Assembly: GCA_947506075.1 (NCBI GenBank) | Contig: CANNNN010000091.1 | Coordinates: 1 to 8,765 of the forward strand | Origin: Methylococcaceae bacterium | Lineage (GTDB): Bacteria; Pseudomonadota; Gammaproteobacteria; Methylococcales; Methylomonadaceae | Direction of reading: 5' to 3' | DNA length: 8,765 nt | In this document: piece after piece, positions 1 to 7,753 of the stretch | Numbering within the stretch: the first letter of the stretch is position 1 | Layout: every line of letters begins with the position of its first letter | Notes under the pieces: generated by a model | The model's input: only the letters and a program-made list of their open reading frames with translations | The model's database searches: none | What the model was told of the DNA's origin: nothing | Made by a program: the position numbers and the translations under genes

Positions 1-891
1 AAAGGGTTGGATTATCAGCGCTATGCTCATGCAGACCTGATTACGCCTAACCTGTCTGAATTACAGGCTGTGGTTGGCGTCTATAAAAATGAAGCGGAGC
101 TGCTAGTAAAAGGGCGGGCGCTATTAAAGCAATTTCAAATTCCGACCTTGTTGTTGACTCGCGGCGAGGCGGGTATGACCTTGATTGAAGATGCTCAGGC
201 GTATTCGTTGCCGGCTCAAGCCAAGGATGTGTTTGATGTGACCGGAGCCGGAGATACGGTTATTGCGGTGATGGCTTTGGGTGTTGCGCTGGATATGGCA
301 CTGCCTGATGCGATGTATCTGGCTAACCTGGCAGGCGGCATTGTGGTTGGCAAGCTGGGAACATCAACGGTATCGATGCAGGAATTAACGCGTGCCATGC
401 ACGGCGATAGGGATTCCCAATACGGTCTTGTCTCTGAAGATGAATTGGCAAAAATATTGGTCGGCGCCAAAGCGCATGATGAGCGTATTATCATGACCAA
501 TGGCTGCTTCGATTTATTGCATGCAGGCCATGTAACTTATTTGCAACAGGCCAGAGCCTTGGGCGATCGCTTGGTTGTCGCGGTTAATTCTGACGCCTCA
601 GTCAGGCAACTGAAAGGCGAATCCCGACCCATTAACGGTTTGCAGGAACGGATGACGGTTTTGGCAGCACTGGCTTGCGTGGACTGGGTGGTTTCATTCG
701 AAGAGGAAACGCCGGAAAGACTGTACTGCAGACTGCTGCCGGATGTCATCGTCAAGGGTGGGGATTACAGTTCGGATCAAGTCGCTGGCGGCGAGTGCGT
801 GATTGCTGCGGGTGGTGAAGTTAAGATTTTACAGTTTGTTGACGGACAGTCTACAACGGCGATGATTAAAAAAGCGAGGGGAATAGAATGA
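1..891 (+). CDS. hldE: Bifunctional heptose 7-phosphate kinase / heptose 1-phosphate adenylyltransferase HldE, 5' truncated by the window edge
   Basis: HldE phosphorylates D-glycero-D-manno-heptose 7-phosphate at C1 and later adenylates the heptose 1-phosphate, two cytoplasmic steps towards ADP-heptose for the LPS inner core. The reading frame is open from base 1, so the start lies outside; about 296 residues remain, roughly the last 60% of a protein usually near 475 residues. First comes the end of the PfkB/ribokinase-like domain: the TPNLSE segment near base 46 and the DVTGAGD signature at 235-255, whose last Asp is the usual catalytic base, then the GKLGTSTV segment. After a linker the nucleotidyltransferase domain begins, with MTNGCFD and the HAGH nucleotide-binding motif at 520-531, then VNSDAS, the RP-N segment and VKGGDY. 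The stop overlaps the hldD start (ATGA, 888-891), so the two are probably translationally coupled. Identification is secure; the missing start is only a window effect. Confidence 0.97.
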   Translation, partial: KGLDYQRYAHADLITPNLSELQAVVGVYKNEAELLVKGRALLKQFQIPTLLLTRGEAGMTLIEDAQAYSLPAQAKDVFDVTGAGDTVIAVMALGVALDMALPDAMYLANLAGGIVVGKLGTSTVSMQELTRAMHGDRDSQYGLVSEDELAKILVGAKAHDERIIMTNGCFDLLHAGHVTYLQQARALGDRLVVAVNSDASVRQLKGESRPINGLQERMTVLAALACVDWVVSFEEETPERLYCRLLPDVIVKGGDYSSDQVAGGECVIAAGGEVKILQFVDGQSTTAMIKKARGIE

Positions 892-1832
892 TTGTTGTAA
901 CAGGCGGTGCTGGATTTATAGGCAGTAATCTCATACGAGCATTAAACCAGAGGGGTGAGCGAAATATTTTACTGGTCGATCATCTGGTCAATGGGCAGAA
1001 AATGCACAATATTGCCGATCTTGATATAGCCGATTACATGGATAAATCGGAATTTTTAGAAAAAATCGGCGTGGCTCATTTTTTTGATGGGGTGCGCGCG
1101 GTTTTCCATCAAGGAGCCTGTTCTGCGACGACGGAATGGGACGGGCAATATGTGATGTCCAATAATTATGATTATTCCAAACGCCTATTACATTGGTGTA
1201 TCACCAGAAATGTCGCATTTATGTACGCGTCTTCCGCTTCAGTTTACGGCAATGGCAAGCAAGGGTTTCGAGTTGAGCGAGGATGCGAGCATCCCATCAA
1301 TATGTATGCCTATTCAAAATTTCAATTTGATCAATATGTTCGTCCTTTACTGGCCAAAACAAAAAGTCCGATTGTCGGATTCCGTTACTTTAATATTTAC
1401 GGACCTGGTGAGCAGCATAAAGGCTCGATGAGCAGCACTGTATTTCATTTTAATCAACAGCTTATCGAACAAAAAAAAGCAAAGCTGTTTGAGGGCTGCG
1501 ATGGCATGGCTAATGGCGAACAAAAACGGGACTTTGTTCATGTCGATGATGTGGTTGATGTCAATTTATGGTTTTTAGATCACCCCGAACAGCGTGGACT
1601 TTACAACGTAGGAACCGGTCAGGCGGAAACCTTTAATGCTATCGCTGAGGCGGTGATAGCTTGGCATCAGGAAGGGTGTATTGAATACATTCCATTCCCA
1701 GAGCATTTAAGAGGTGCTTATCAGAGCTATACTCAAGCAGATATTTCCGGGCTAAGAGATGCAGGTTACACGAAGGACTTTCTGACTGTTAAGCAAGGTG
1801 TCAAAAGGTATTTGGATAGTTTGAATGCATAA
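888..1832 (+). CDS. hldD: ADP-L-glycero-D-manno-heptose 6-epimerase HldD
   Basis: HldD converts ADP-D-glycero-D-manno-heptose to ADP-L-glycero-D-manno-heptose, the last step in making the heptose donor for LPS core assembly. It is a 314-residue extended short-chain dehydrogenase/reductase, close to the E. coli length of 310. The N-terminus carries the Rossmann glycine motif TGGAGFIG (residues 5-12) for NADP(H). Catalytic residues fall at the numbers known from the E. coli enzyme: Ser116 in the YASSASVYG segment, Tyr140 and Lys144 in YAYSK, and Lys178 in the EQHKGS segment. RDFVHVDDVV and YNVGTGQ, typical of the family, follow. The ATG at 888 has a good ribosome site, GAGGGG at 876-881, six bases upstream, and overlaps the hldE stop. 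Pairing with hldE completes the ADP-heptose pathway apart from GmhA and GmhB. No clear terminator follows; the next gene converges after 39 bases. Confidence 0.97.
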   Translation: MIVVTGGAGFIGSNLIRALNQRGERNILLVDHLVNGQKMHNIADLDIADYMDKSEFLEKIGVAHFFDGVRAVFHQGACSATTEWDGQYVMSNNYDYSKRLLHWCITRNVAFMYASSASVYGNGKQGFRVERGCEHPINMYAYSKFQFDQYVRPLLAKTKSPIVGFRYFNIYGPGEQHKGSMSSTVFHFNQQLIEQKKAKLFEGCDGMANGEQKRDFVHVDDVVDVNLWFLDHPEQRGLYNVGTGQAETFNAIAEAVIAWHQEGCIEYIPFPEHLRGAYQSYTQADISGLRDAGYTKDFLTVKQGVKRYLDSLNA

Positions 1833-1871
1833 GCGCTAGCGGACTGTTCCAAAAAGTATACTGTTATTGCG

Positions 1872-2201
1872 TCACCACTCTAGGGTGGTGAAATTTATCG
1901 CAACCTCCCAGCCATTTTCTTTTTTTTCTGCACGTACCACCTTACCCTCACAGCGAATACGGCGAGTATTTCCACCTTTTTTTTGCATCAGAATGAAACA
2001 TCGTAGCTGTGACCCCACGTCAAAGACTTCTTCTGTAGTGAAGCAAACACCAGTCGTACTCAGGTTGTTAGTTAAGCCTATACCAGACTCAAACTCAACG
2101 ACACAATAAGTAGGGAACCGTCCAGCTAAGCGATTTTCTTTGGAGGGGTTCATAGCATATTTCTTTGCATAGTATGATAACGGAGCAACTCTTGCTGCCA
2201 T
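1872..2201 (-). CDS. Small single-domain PilZ protein (probable c-di-GMP binder)
   Basis: A protein of about 109 residues that is essentially one PilZ domain, the fold that binds cyclic di-GMP and changes the behaviour of partner proteins in motility, adhesion or exopolysaccharide export. Counting from the ATG at 2201, the two ligand-contacting motifs are visible: RLAGR (RxxxR, Arg24 and Arg28) and NLSTTG ([D/N]xSxxG, residues 46-51). The C-terminal half has typical beta-strand segments, RCEGKVVRAEKKENGWEVAINF. There is no signal peptide, membrane segment or second output domain. The start is uncertain: no candidate has a convincing ribosome site. A TTG at 2222, the ATG at 2201 (used here) and an ATG at 2153 just before the RxxxR motif are all in frame; the last would give 93 residues and still keep the domain. 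It follows glmS on the same strand and converges on hldD. Its regulatory target cannot be told from context. Confidence 0.8.
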   Translation of the reverse strand: MAARVAPLSYYAKKYAMNPSKENRLAGRFPTYCVVEFESGIGLTNNLSTTGVCFTTEEVFDVGSQLRCFILMQKKGGNTRRIRCEGKVVRAEKKENGWEVAINFTTLEW

Positions 2202-2230
2202 TGTAATCGTACAAAATGGCAAGCTATTTT

Positions 2231-2274
2231 AAAATAAAAAATCTACTCAGCAGATAAAAAAAGACTGCTGCTGA
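2231..2274 (-). terminator. Probable Rho-independent terminator after glmS
   Basis: On the - strand, TCAGCAG (2268-2274) can pair with CTGCTGA (2247-2253), giving a 7-bp stem with a 14-base T-rich loop. Five bases beyond the stem comes TTTTTTATTTT (2231-2241). It lies 81 bases past the glmS stop and before the PilZ start. The large loop and the offset T-tract make it weaker than a textbook terminator, so partial read-through into the PilZ gene is possible. Confidence 0.45.
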
Positions 2275-2354
2275 CACTGATAATTTATTATGCGACTTTG
2301 TATTTTAATACGCAGAAATCTTTCCATAGCACAAAATTCAATCATATGCTTCAT

Positions 2355-4184
2355 CTACTCCACGGTAACCGACTTCGCCAGATTCCTGGGTTGATCAACA
2401 TCCGTCCCTTTTAAAACCGCGACATGATAGGCCAACAGCTGTAACGGAATGGTATAAATGATCGGTGAAGTCTCGTTGCCAACTTGAGGAACTTTAACAA
2501 TCTGTACATTCTCATCATTTTCTTGATCTAATGTTTCATCCATAAATACAATCAGTTGTCCGCCTCTGGCGCTGACTTCCTGAATATTTGATTTGAGTTT
2601 TTCGAGCAGGCTGTTGTTTGGCGCCACGGTTACTACCGGCATATCCGCATCGATCAAGGCCAGTGGACCGTGCTTTAACTCACCTGCAGGATAGGCTTCG
2701 GCATGGATATAGGAAATCTCTTTTAACTTTAATGCGCCTTCCATTGCAATCGGATAATGGGTGCCTCTGCCTAAAAACAAGGCGTGCTGTTTTTCGGCAA
2801 ATTGTTCGGCCAGGACTTTAATTTGCTCATCAAGCTTTAATACTTGTTCAATTTTGCCCGGCAGACTGAACAGTTCTTCAGTGATTTTTTGTTCAGTCAG
2901 CTCGGTCATCTGAAAACGTCTGCCTATCGCAATGACTAACAGCATTAAGGTTGCCAGTTGCGTAGTGAACGCTTTGGTTGAAGCAACGCCAATTTCCGGA
3001 CCAGCGCGAGTCATCAATACCAGGTCGGATTCTCTAACCAGCGAACTTTCCGGAACATTACAAATGGCCAAGGAATATTTTGCGCCCAGTTTCTTGGCCT
3101 CCAATAATGCTGCCAGTGTATCGGCTGTTTCACCCGATTGCGAGATCGTAACTACCAACGTATCCGGCGCTAATACCGGGTGTCTGTAGCGAAATTCACT
3201 AGCCACTTCGATATTGCAGGGGACATGGGCTAACTTTTCAAACCAATATCTCGCTACCAAACCGGCATGGAAACTGGTGCCGCAGGCTAAAATCTGGATG
3301 GCTTTTATATTATCGAATACTTCGGAGGCGTTATGTCCGAAGGCATTTTCCTGGAGACGATTGTTAATGAATCGGCCTTCCAGCGTTTGTGCTATCGCAA
3401 GCGGCTGCTCATATATTTCTTTGAGCATGTAATGGCGGTATTCACCTTTATCAACAGAGTCGGCAGTTAATTGACTTTGCTTGATCGGACGCTTGACCAG
3501 CTGATCCTGCGCATCATAGATCAGCAATTCATCAATACTTATCTTCGCGATGTCACCTTCTTCCAGAAAGATAAAGCGCTGCGTAACCGGCAAAAGGGCT
3601 GCAACATCAGAAGCAATAAAATATTCACCAAAGCCGACGCCTATCACCAGCGGACTACCTTTTCGGCAGGCTATTAAAGTGTCAGGTTCATCCGTACACA
3701 TGATGCCCAACGCATAGGCACCATCAAGTTTTTTGACGGCCTGTTTAACAGCTTTCAGTAAGCCGTCAGTTGATTGCAGCGCGTGATGAATTTCATGCAC
3801 GATAACTTCAGTATCGGTTTCAGAGGTGAACTCGTATCCTAGGTCAAGGTGAGTTTTTCTTAAATGCTCGTGATTTTCAATGATGCCATTATGAACGACA
3901 ACGATTGTATCGCGGCTGATATGGGGATGAGCATTTGCGGTACTGGGTTTCCCGTGAGTCGCCCAGCGAGTATGGGCTATGCCGACATAACCTGAGATTG
4001 GATCTGCCGCTAGCAATGCTTCCAGTCCTTTTACCTTACCCAGTTCCCGTTTGCGGAAAATTTGCTGATTGTTGATGACCGCAAGCCCTGCAGAATCATA
4101 ACCTCGATATTCCAGTCTTTTTAAGCCCTCCAATAAAATGGGCACTACATTTCGTTGCGCGATTCCACCTACAATTCCACACAT
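2355..4184 (-). CDS. glmS: Glutamine--fructose-6-phosphate aminotransferase (isomerizing) GlmS
   Basis: GlmS makes glucosamine 6-phosphate from fructose 6-phosphate and glutamine, the committed step to UDP-GlcNAc for peptidoglycan and LPS; it acts in the cytoplasm. It is 609 residues, the E. coli length. The N-terminal class II glutaminase domain begins MCGIVGG, where Cys2 becomes the nucleophile after Met removal, followed by HTRWATHGKP (71-80) and HNGIIENH (98-105). Two SIS sugar-isomerase domains follow: CGTSFHAG (301-308), SQSGET (348-353), ASTKAF (401-406), then LKLKEIS with Lys486 and Glu489, and KHGP with His505. The C-terminal tail LAKSVTVE contains Lys604, equivalent to the lysine that forms the Schiff base with the sugar. 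The ATG starts one base after the glmU stop, and its ribosome site GGAG sits in the last codons of glmU, so glmU-glmS is one transcription unit with probable translational coupling. Confidence 0.98.
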   Translation of the reverse strand: MCGIVGGIAQRNVVPILLEGLKRLEYRGYDSAGLAVINNQQIFRKRELGKVKGLEALLAADPISGYVGIAHTRWATHGKPSTANAHPHISRDTIVVVHNGIIENHEHLRKTHLDLGYEFTSETDTEVIVHEIHHALQSTDGLLKAVKQAVKKLDGAYALGIMCTDEPDTLIACRKGSPLVIGVGFGEYFIASDVAALLPVTQRFIFLEEGDIAKISIDELLIYDAQDQLVKRPIKQSQLTADSVDKGEYRHYMLKEIYEQPLAIAQTLEGRFINNRLQENAFGHNASEVFDNIKAIQILACGTSFHAGLVARYWFEKLAHVPCNIEVASEFRYRHPVLAPDTLVVTISQSGETADTLAALLEAKKLGAKYSLAICNVPESSLVRESDLVLMTRAGPEIGVASTKAFTTQLATLMLLVIAIGRRFQMTELTEQKITEELFSLPGKIEQVLKLDEQIKVLAEQFAEKQHALFLGRGTHYPIAMEGALKLKEISYIHAEAYPAGELKHGPLALIDADMPVVTVAPNNSLLEKLKSNIQEVSARGGQLIVFMDETLDQENDENVQIVKVPQVGNETSPIIYTIPLQLLAYHVAVLKGTDVDQPRNLAKSVTVE

Positions 4185-4185
4185 A

Positions 4186-5556
4186 TTATTTCTCCAATTT
4201 AACGGGTCGTTGCCATCCTGAAATAGACGTCTGTTTGGCTCTGCATAGTGTCAGCTGGTCCTCAGGACTGTCTTTGGTGATCGTTGAACCTGCGCCTATC
4301 GTCGCATTTTTGCCGATGGTTACCGGTGCAACCAGTTGGCTATTTGAGCCTATAAAAGCGCCGTCTTCAATTATTGTTCTAAATTTATTAGCACCATCAT
4401 AATTACAAGTAATGGTTCCGGCTCCAATATTAACCTTGCTACCCACCGTCGTATCGCCGATATAACTTAAGTGATTGATCTTGCTGCCTGCAGCCACAGA
4501 TGATTTTTTGATTTCGACAAAATTACCGATATGCACATTTTCTGCTAAAACACTTTCCGGCCTGAGCCTGGCATACGGCCCAATTCGGCTGCCTTGTCCT
4601 ATTATGGCATCTTCAATGATACAGTTAGCTAAAATTTCAACATGGTCACCAATTACGGAATTCTTTATCTGGGTATTAGCGCCTATTTTGACATTGCTGC
4701 CGATGCTGTTAATCCCCTCCAATATCACATTAATGTCGACTTCAATGTCCTGACCTAAACTTGCCAATGAACCACGCTGATCAAAACGCAACGGATCTTT
4801 CAGCGTGACGCCCAGCTCCATCAGACTATAGGCTTGTTGTTGCTGATAAACGCGCTCCAGATGGCTGAGTTGTATGCGATTATTAACGCCCAAAACTTCA
4901 TCTTCTGTTTGCGGCTGACTGGTAATAATAGTAAATTGGTCGGCAACAGCCATTTCTATCACATCAGTCAAATAGTATTCGCCCTGGACATTGCTGTTAC
5001 CTAAGCGACTCAGCCATTGCTTTAGTGGCTTTCCTTGCACGGCCATGATACCGGTATTGCCTTCACTAATCAGCTTTTCAGCCGCTGTCGCATCTTTTTC
5101 TTCGACAATTTTTATGACCTGGCCTGCTGCATTTCGGACTATTCTGCCGTAACCCGCCGGATGCTTAAGATTCACTGTCAATAAGGCCAGAGAGCTGTCG
5201 TTGACATTGCTAATCAGCGACTGAACAGTTTCAAGTTTTAGCAAGGGTACATCGCCGTACAGTATCAACACTATATCGGAATCGGCAATTTGATCGCTAA
5301 CCTGCTGCACCGCGTGTCCGGTGCCTAACTGCTGCGTTTGCTCTATCCAATCGGCATCCAGATCCTTCAATGCAGTGGTTACCAACTCTGCACCGTGGCC
5401 GACCACAATTTTGATGGTATTGTTTTCCAAGTGCTTAGCCGTGTCGTAAACATGTCTTAGCAACGGTCTACTGGCAATTTCATGTAAAATTTTGGGCAGC
5501 TCTGAGCGCATCCGCGTTCCTTTGCCTGCAGCCAGGATAATAGTCGTTATTTTCAT
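4186..5556 (-). CDS. glmU: Bifunctional GlcN-1-P acetyltransferase / GlcNAc-1-P uridylyltransferase GlmU
   Basis: GlmU acetylates glucosamine 1-phosphate and then couples it to UTP, giving UDP-GlcNAc, the precursor of peptidoglycan and lipid A. It is 456 residues, as in E. coli. The N-terminal uridylyltransferase domain shows LAAGKGTRMRSELPK (8-22), the LYGDVPLL segment with metal-binding Asp102, GYGRIV (135-140), EGNTGIM (165-171) and GEYYLTD (192-198). From about residue 255 the chain becomes a left-handed beta-helix of hexapeptide repeats (IGSNVKIGANTQIK-type), the acetyltransferase domain, with RLRPES, the NHLSYIGD segment containing the presumed catalytic His362, and NIGAGTITCNYDG. The ATG has a clear GGAG seven bases upstream. 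It is the first gene of the glmU-glmS unit and lies downstream of the atp operon terminator, so it should have its own promoter in the preceding leader. The protein looks intact and typical. Confidence 0.98.
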   Translation of the reverse strand: MKITTIILAAGKGTRMRSELPKILHEIASRPLLRHVYDTAKHLENNTIKIVVGHGAELVTTALKDLDADWIEQTQQLGTGHAVQQVSDQIADSDIVLILYGDVPLLKLETVQSLISNVNDSSLALLTVNLKHPAGYGRIVRNAAGQVIKIVEEKDATAAEKLISEGNTGIMAVQGKPLKQWLSRLGNSNVQGEYYLTDVIEMAVADQFTIITSQPQTEDEVLGVNNRIQLSHLERVYQQQQAYSLMELGVTLKDPLRFDQRGSLASLGQDIEVDINVILEGINSIGSNVKIGANTQIKNSVIGDHVEILANCIIEDAIIGQGSRIGPYARLRPESVLAENVHIGNFVEIKKSSVAAGSKINHLSYIGDTTVGSKVNIGAGTITCNYDGANKFRTIIEDGAFIGSNSQLVAPVTIGKNATIGAGSTITKDSPEDQLTLCRAKQTSISGWQRPVKLEK

Positions 5557-5828
5557 TTAAGACTCCATTAAAACTAAAAACAGCCATTAGTCCACGCTTA
5601 GCACTAAAGTCACGATATAAATCAATAAAGTATATTGAATAAAGCACCAATAGGTGACTACCTAGTGTTTGACGCCTCTTTAAAATTTGTCGTACTTTTG
5701 TGTTATTCGCGGACGAAATTATTTTTACTAGCCAATCAATCTTTAAGCCTGAGCGTGACGGGCTACAATTTAATCATGCTATTAATATGTTCATCTATTT
5801 CGTGGTTGAGATTCAGTCGGCTTAAACC
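5557..5828 (-). other. Leader region of glmU without a gene
   Basis: These 272 bases lie between the atp terminator and the glmU start. I see no convincing gene on either strand. Since a strong terminator precedes it, the glmU-glmS promoter should be here, but no clear sigma70 pair stands out; the best -10-like hexamer is TATACT (complement of 5629-5634), without a good -35. Two overlapping small stems occur at 5645-5667 (CACC/GGTG, or the longer stem around TAGGT/ACCTA), which exclude each other. The only clear signal is the GGAG ribosome site just before glmU. Confidence 0.5.
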
Positions 5829-5864
5829 AAAAAAACCCGATAGCGAATTGACGTTATCGGGTTT
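5829..5864 (-). terminator. Rho-independent terminator of the atp operon
   Basis: On the - strand, AAACCCGATA (5855-5864) pairs perfectly with TATCGGGTTT (5833-5842), a 10-bp stem that can extend by a wobble and one C-G pair, around a short loop. It runs straight into a seven-T tract (5829-5835). It lies 32 bases past the atpC stop, where the ATP synthase transcript should end. The opposite orientation has only TTT after the stem, so this is mainly a - strand terminator. Confidence 0.92.
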
Positions 5865-5896
5865 CAACAGATAGTAAAAACACAAGGTTTGCGTTT

Positions 5897-6319
5897 CTAC
5901 GCGCCTCGTTTTCTAAATCTATCCAAGGTTTTCAATTGCATAATAGCTTCCTGCAATTGCACCTGAGCCGTTGCATAATCGAGTTTCTCCGACTTATCTG
6001 CCAAGGCTTCTTCGGCTCTGGCTTTGGCTGCAATGGCGGCTGCCTCATCAATATCTTTCGCTCTGATAGCCGTATCCGCCAGTATCGTAACCAGATGCGG
6101 CTGTATTTCCAGCAGACCTCCGGATATATAGAACGGATAAACTTCGCTGTCGCTGACTTTTACCCGAACTTCTCCGGGCTTTAATCTTGATATTAATGGT
6201 GCATGCCGTGGCGAAATACCCACTTCGCCCATTTCAGCAGGAGCAAATACCATTTCGGCTAATCCGGAAAAGATTTCCTTTTCTGCACTAACGATGTCTA
6301 CATGTACGGTCATGGTCAT
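5897..6319 (-). CDS. atpC: F-type ATP synthase epsilon subunit AtpC
   Basis: The epsilon subunit is part of the F1 central stalk; it links gamma to the c-ring and can inhibit ATP hydrolysis. With the start chosen here it is 140 residues, against 139 in E. coli. The N-terminal beta-sandwich shows the family pattern VDIVSAEKEIFSG, then GEVGISPRHAPLISRLKPGEV and YISGGLLEIQPHLVTILADTA. The last 45 residues form the Ala/Glu/Lys-rich helical hairpin (DEAAAIAAKARAEEAL and following). The frame extends to a GTG at 6328, but AGGTGA (6325-6330) is a good ribosome site five bases before the ATG at 6319, and that ATG aligns with the E. coli N-terminus (MTMTVHVDIVSAE versus MAMTYHLDVVSAE). The GTG itself lies inside the ribosome site, so the upstream start is unlikely. 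It is the last gene of the atp operon, 24 bases after the atpD stop. Confidence 0.96.
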   Translation of the reverse strand: MTMTVHVDIVSAEKEIFSGLAEMVFAPAEMGEVGISPRHAPLISRLKPGEVRVKVSDSEVYPFYISGGLLEIQPHLVTILADTAIRAKDIDEAAAIAAKARAEEALADKSEKLDYATAQVQLQEAIMQLKTLDRFRKRGA

Positions 6320-6343
6320 ATTTGTCACCTACCAGTTTATTTC

Positions 6344-7723
6344 TTACTTCATGCCTTTTGCTTTCTCAAGCGCTTCGTCTATGGTTCCTACCATATAAAA
6401 AGCCTGCTCGGGAATCGCATCGTATTCACCATCAATGATGCCTTTAAAACCGGCAATGGTATCTTTCAGTGAAACGTATTTACCAGGAGAACCGGTAAAA
6501 ACTTCGGCGACGAAGAAAGGCTGGGATAAAAAGCGTTGCATTTTACGCGCTCTCGATACGGTCAGTTTATCTTCTTCAGATAATTCATCCATACCCAGGA
6601 TCGCGATAATATCGCGCAATTCCTTATAGCGTTGCAAGATACCCTGAACTTTACGGGCAACGTCATAATGCTCTTGGCCAATGACCAACGGATCAAGCTG
6701 ACGGCTGGTAGAATCCAGAGGGTCAATAGCAGGATAGATACCCAATTCTGCAATTTGACGAGACAATACCACCGTCGCATCCAAATGCGCAAACGTGGTA
6801 GCAGGCGATGGATCGGTCAAGTCATCCGCAGGTACATAAACCGCCTGAATAGAGGTAATAGATCCGGTCTTGGTCGAGGTAATGCGTTCCTGTAACACAC
6901 CCATTTCTTCGGCCAGTGTAGGCTGATAGCCCACCGCTGACGGCATACGGCCTAACAACGCAGATACTTCAGTACCCGCTAAGGTATAACGATAGATGTT
7001 ATCGACGAAAAACAGTACGTCACGGCCTTCATCACGGAAATATTCCGCCATGGTTAAACCAGTCAACGCTACGCGCAGTCTGTTTCCTGGAGGCTCATTC
7101 ATCTGACCGTAAACCAGCGATACTTTGTCAATTACGTTAGAATCAGTCATTTCGTGATAGAAATCGTTGCCTTCACGCGTGCGCTCACCGACACCGGCAA
7201 AAACCGAGTAGCCACTGTGCTCAATCGCAATGTTACGGATCAATTCCATCATGTTGACGGTCTTGCCGACACCGGCACCACCAAACAAACCGACTTTACC
7301 GCCCTTGGTAAACGGGCAGACTAAATCGATAACCTTGATGCCGGTTTCCAGCAACTCGGTTGCCGCAGCCTGTTCTGCATAACTTGGCGCTTCACGATGG
7401 ATGCCCCATTTAACTTTTTCGCCAATAGGACCTTTTTCATCGATAGGCTCACCCAGCACATTCATGATGCGACCTAATGTTTCCTGTCCGACCGGCACTG
7501 CAATAGGAGACTTGGTATTAGTTACTTCCAAACCTCGGCTTAAACCGTCAGTAGTCCCCATCGCAATGGTTCTGACCACGCCGTCGCCTAATTGCTGCTG
7601 AACTTCCAGCACCAAGCCTTTACCTCGTACATTTAAGGCATCATATACTTTGGGCAGGTCTGCGCGTGAAAATTCCACGTCAACGACCGCACCGATAATC
7701 TGAACGATTTTACCCGAACTCAT
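6344..7723 (-). CDS. atpD: F-type ATP synthase beta subunit AtpD
   Basis: The beta subunit carries the three catalytic sites of F1, where ATP is made from ADP and phosphate as gamma rotates; three copies occur per complex. It is 459 residues (E. coli 460). The N-terminal beta-barrel begins GKIVQIIGAVVDVEF. The nucleotide-binding core has the P-loop GGAGVGKT (148-155, with Lys154 and Thr155), GVGERTREGNDFY containing catalytic Glu180, and a Walker B region ending FFVDNIYRYT (238-247). ALLGRMPSAVGYQPTL and the near-C-terminal DELSEED segment, which contacts gamma and epsilon, are intact. The start has a good ribosome site, AGAGGA, eight bases upstream. The gene is separated from atpG by an unusually long spacer of 120 bases holding a palindromic element, while atpC follows closely. 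All catalytic residues expected are present. Confidence 0.98.
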   Translation of the reverse strand: MSSGKIVQIIGAVVDVEFSRADLPKVYDALNVRGKGLVLEVQQQLGDGVVRTIAMGTTDGLSRGLEVTNTKSPIAVPVGQETLGRIMNVLGEPIDEKGPIGEKVKWGIHREAPSYAEQAAATELLETGIKVIDLVCPFTKGGKVGLFGGAGVGKTVNMMELIRNIAIEHSGYSVFAGVGERTREGNDFYHEMTDSNVIDKVSLVYGQMNEPPGNRLRVALTGLTMAEYFRDEGRDVLFFVDNIYRYTLAGTEVSALLGRMPSAVGYQPTLAEEMGVLQERITSTKTGSITSIQAVYVPADDLTDPSPATTFAHLDATVVLSRQIAELGIYPAIDPLDSTSRQLDPLVIGQEHYDVARKVQGILQRYKELRDIIAILGMDELSEEDKLTVSRARKMQRFLSQPFFVAEVFTGSPGKYVSLKDTIAGFKGIIDGEYDAIPEQAFYMVGTIDEALEKAKGMK

Positions 7724-7753
7724 TGAGTTGTCCTCTTGTATTGTGTCAATTTG

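Noticed and set aside
216..755. Open frames on the - strand opposite hldE (216-500 and 537-755)
   Set aside because: They are antisense shadows of a clearly conserved HldE coding sequence, with no ribosome sites or recognisable domains.
4182..4190. Possible glmS ribozyme or riboswitch ahead of glmS
   Set aside because: Only one base separates glmU from glmS, leaving no room for it, and that ribozyme is typical of Gram-positive bacteria.
5635..5874. A 79-codon open frame on the + strand in the atpC-glmU gap
   Set aside because: It runs through the atp terminator stem, has no ribosome site, and its composition resembles translated AT-rich spacer; I recognise no family.
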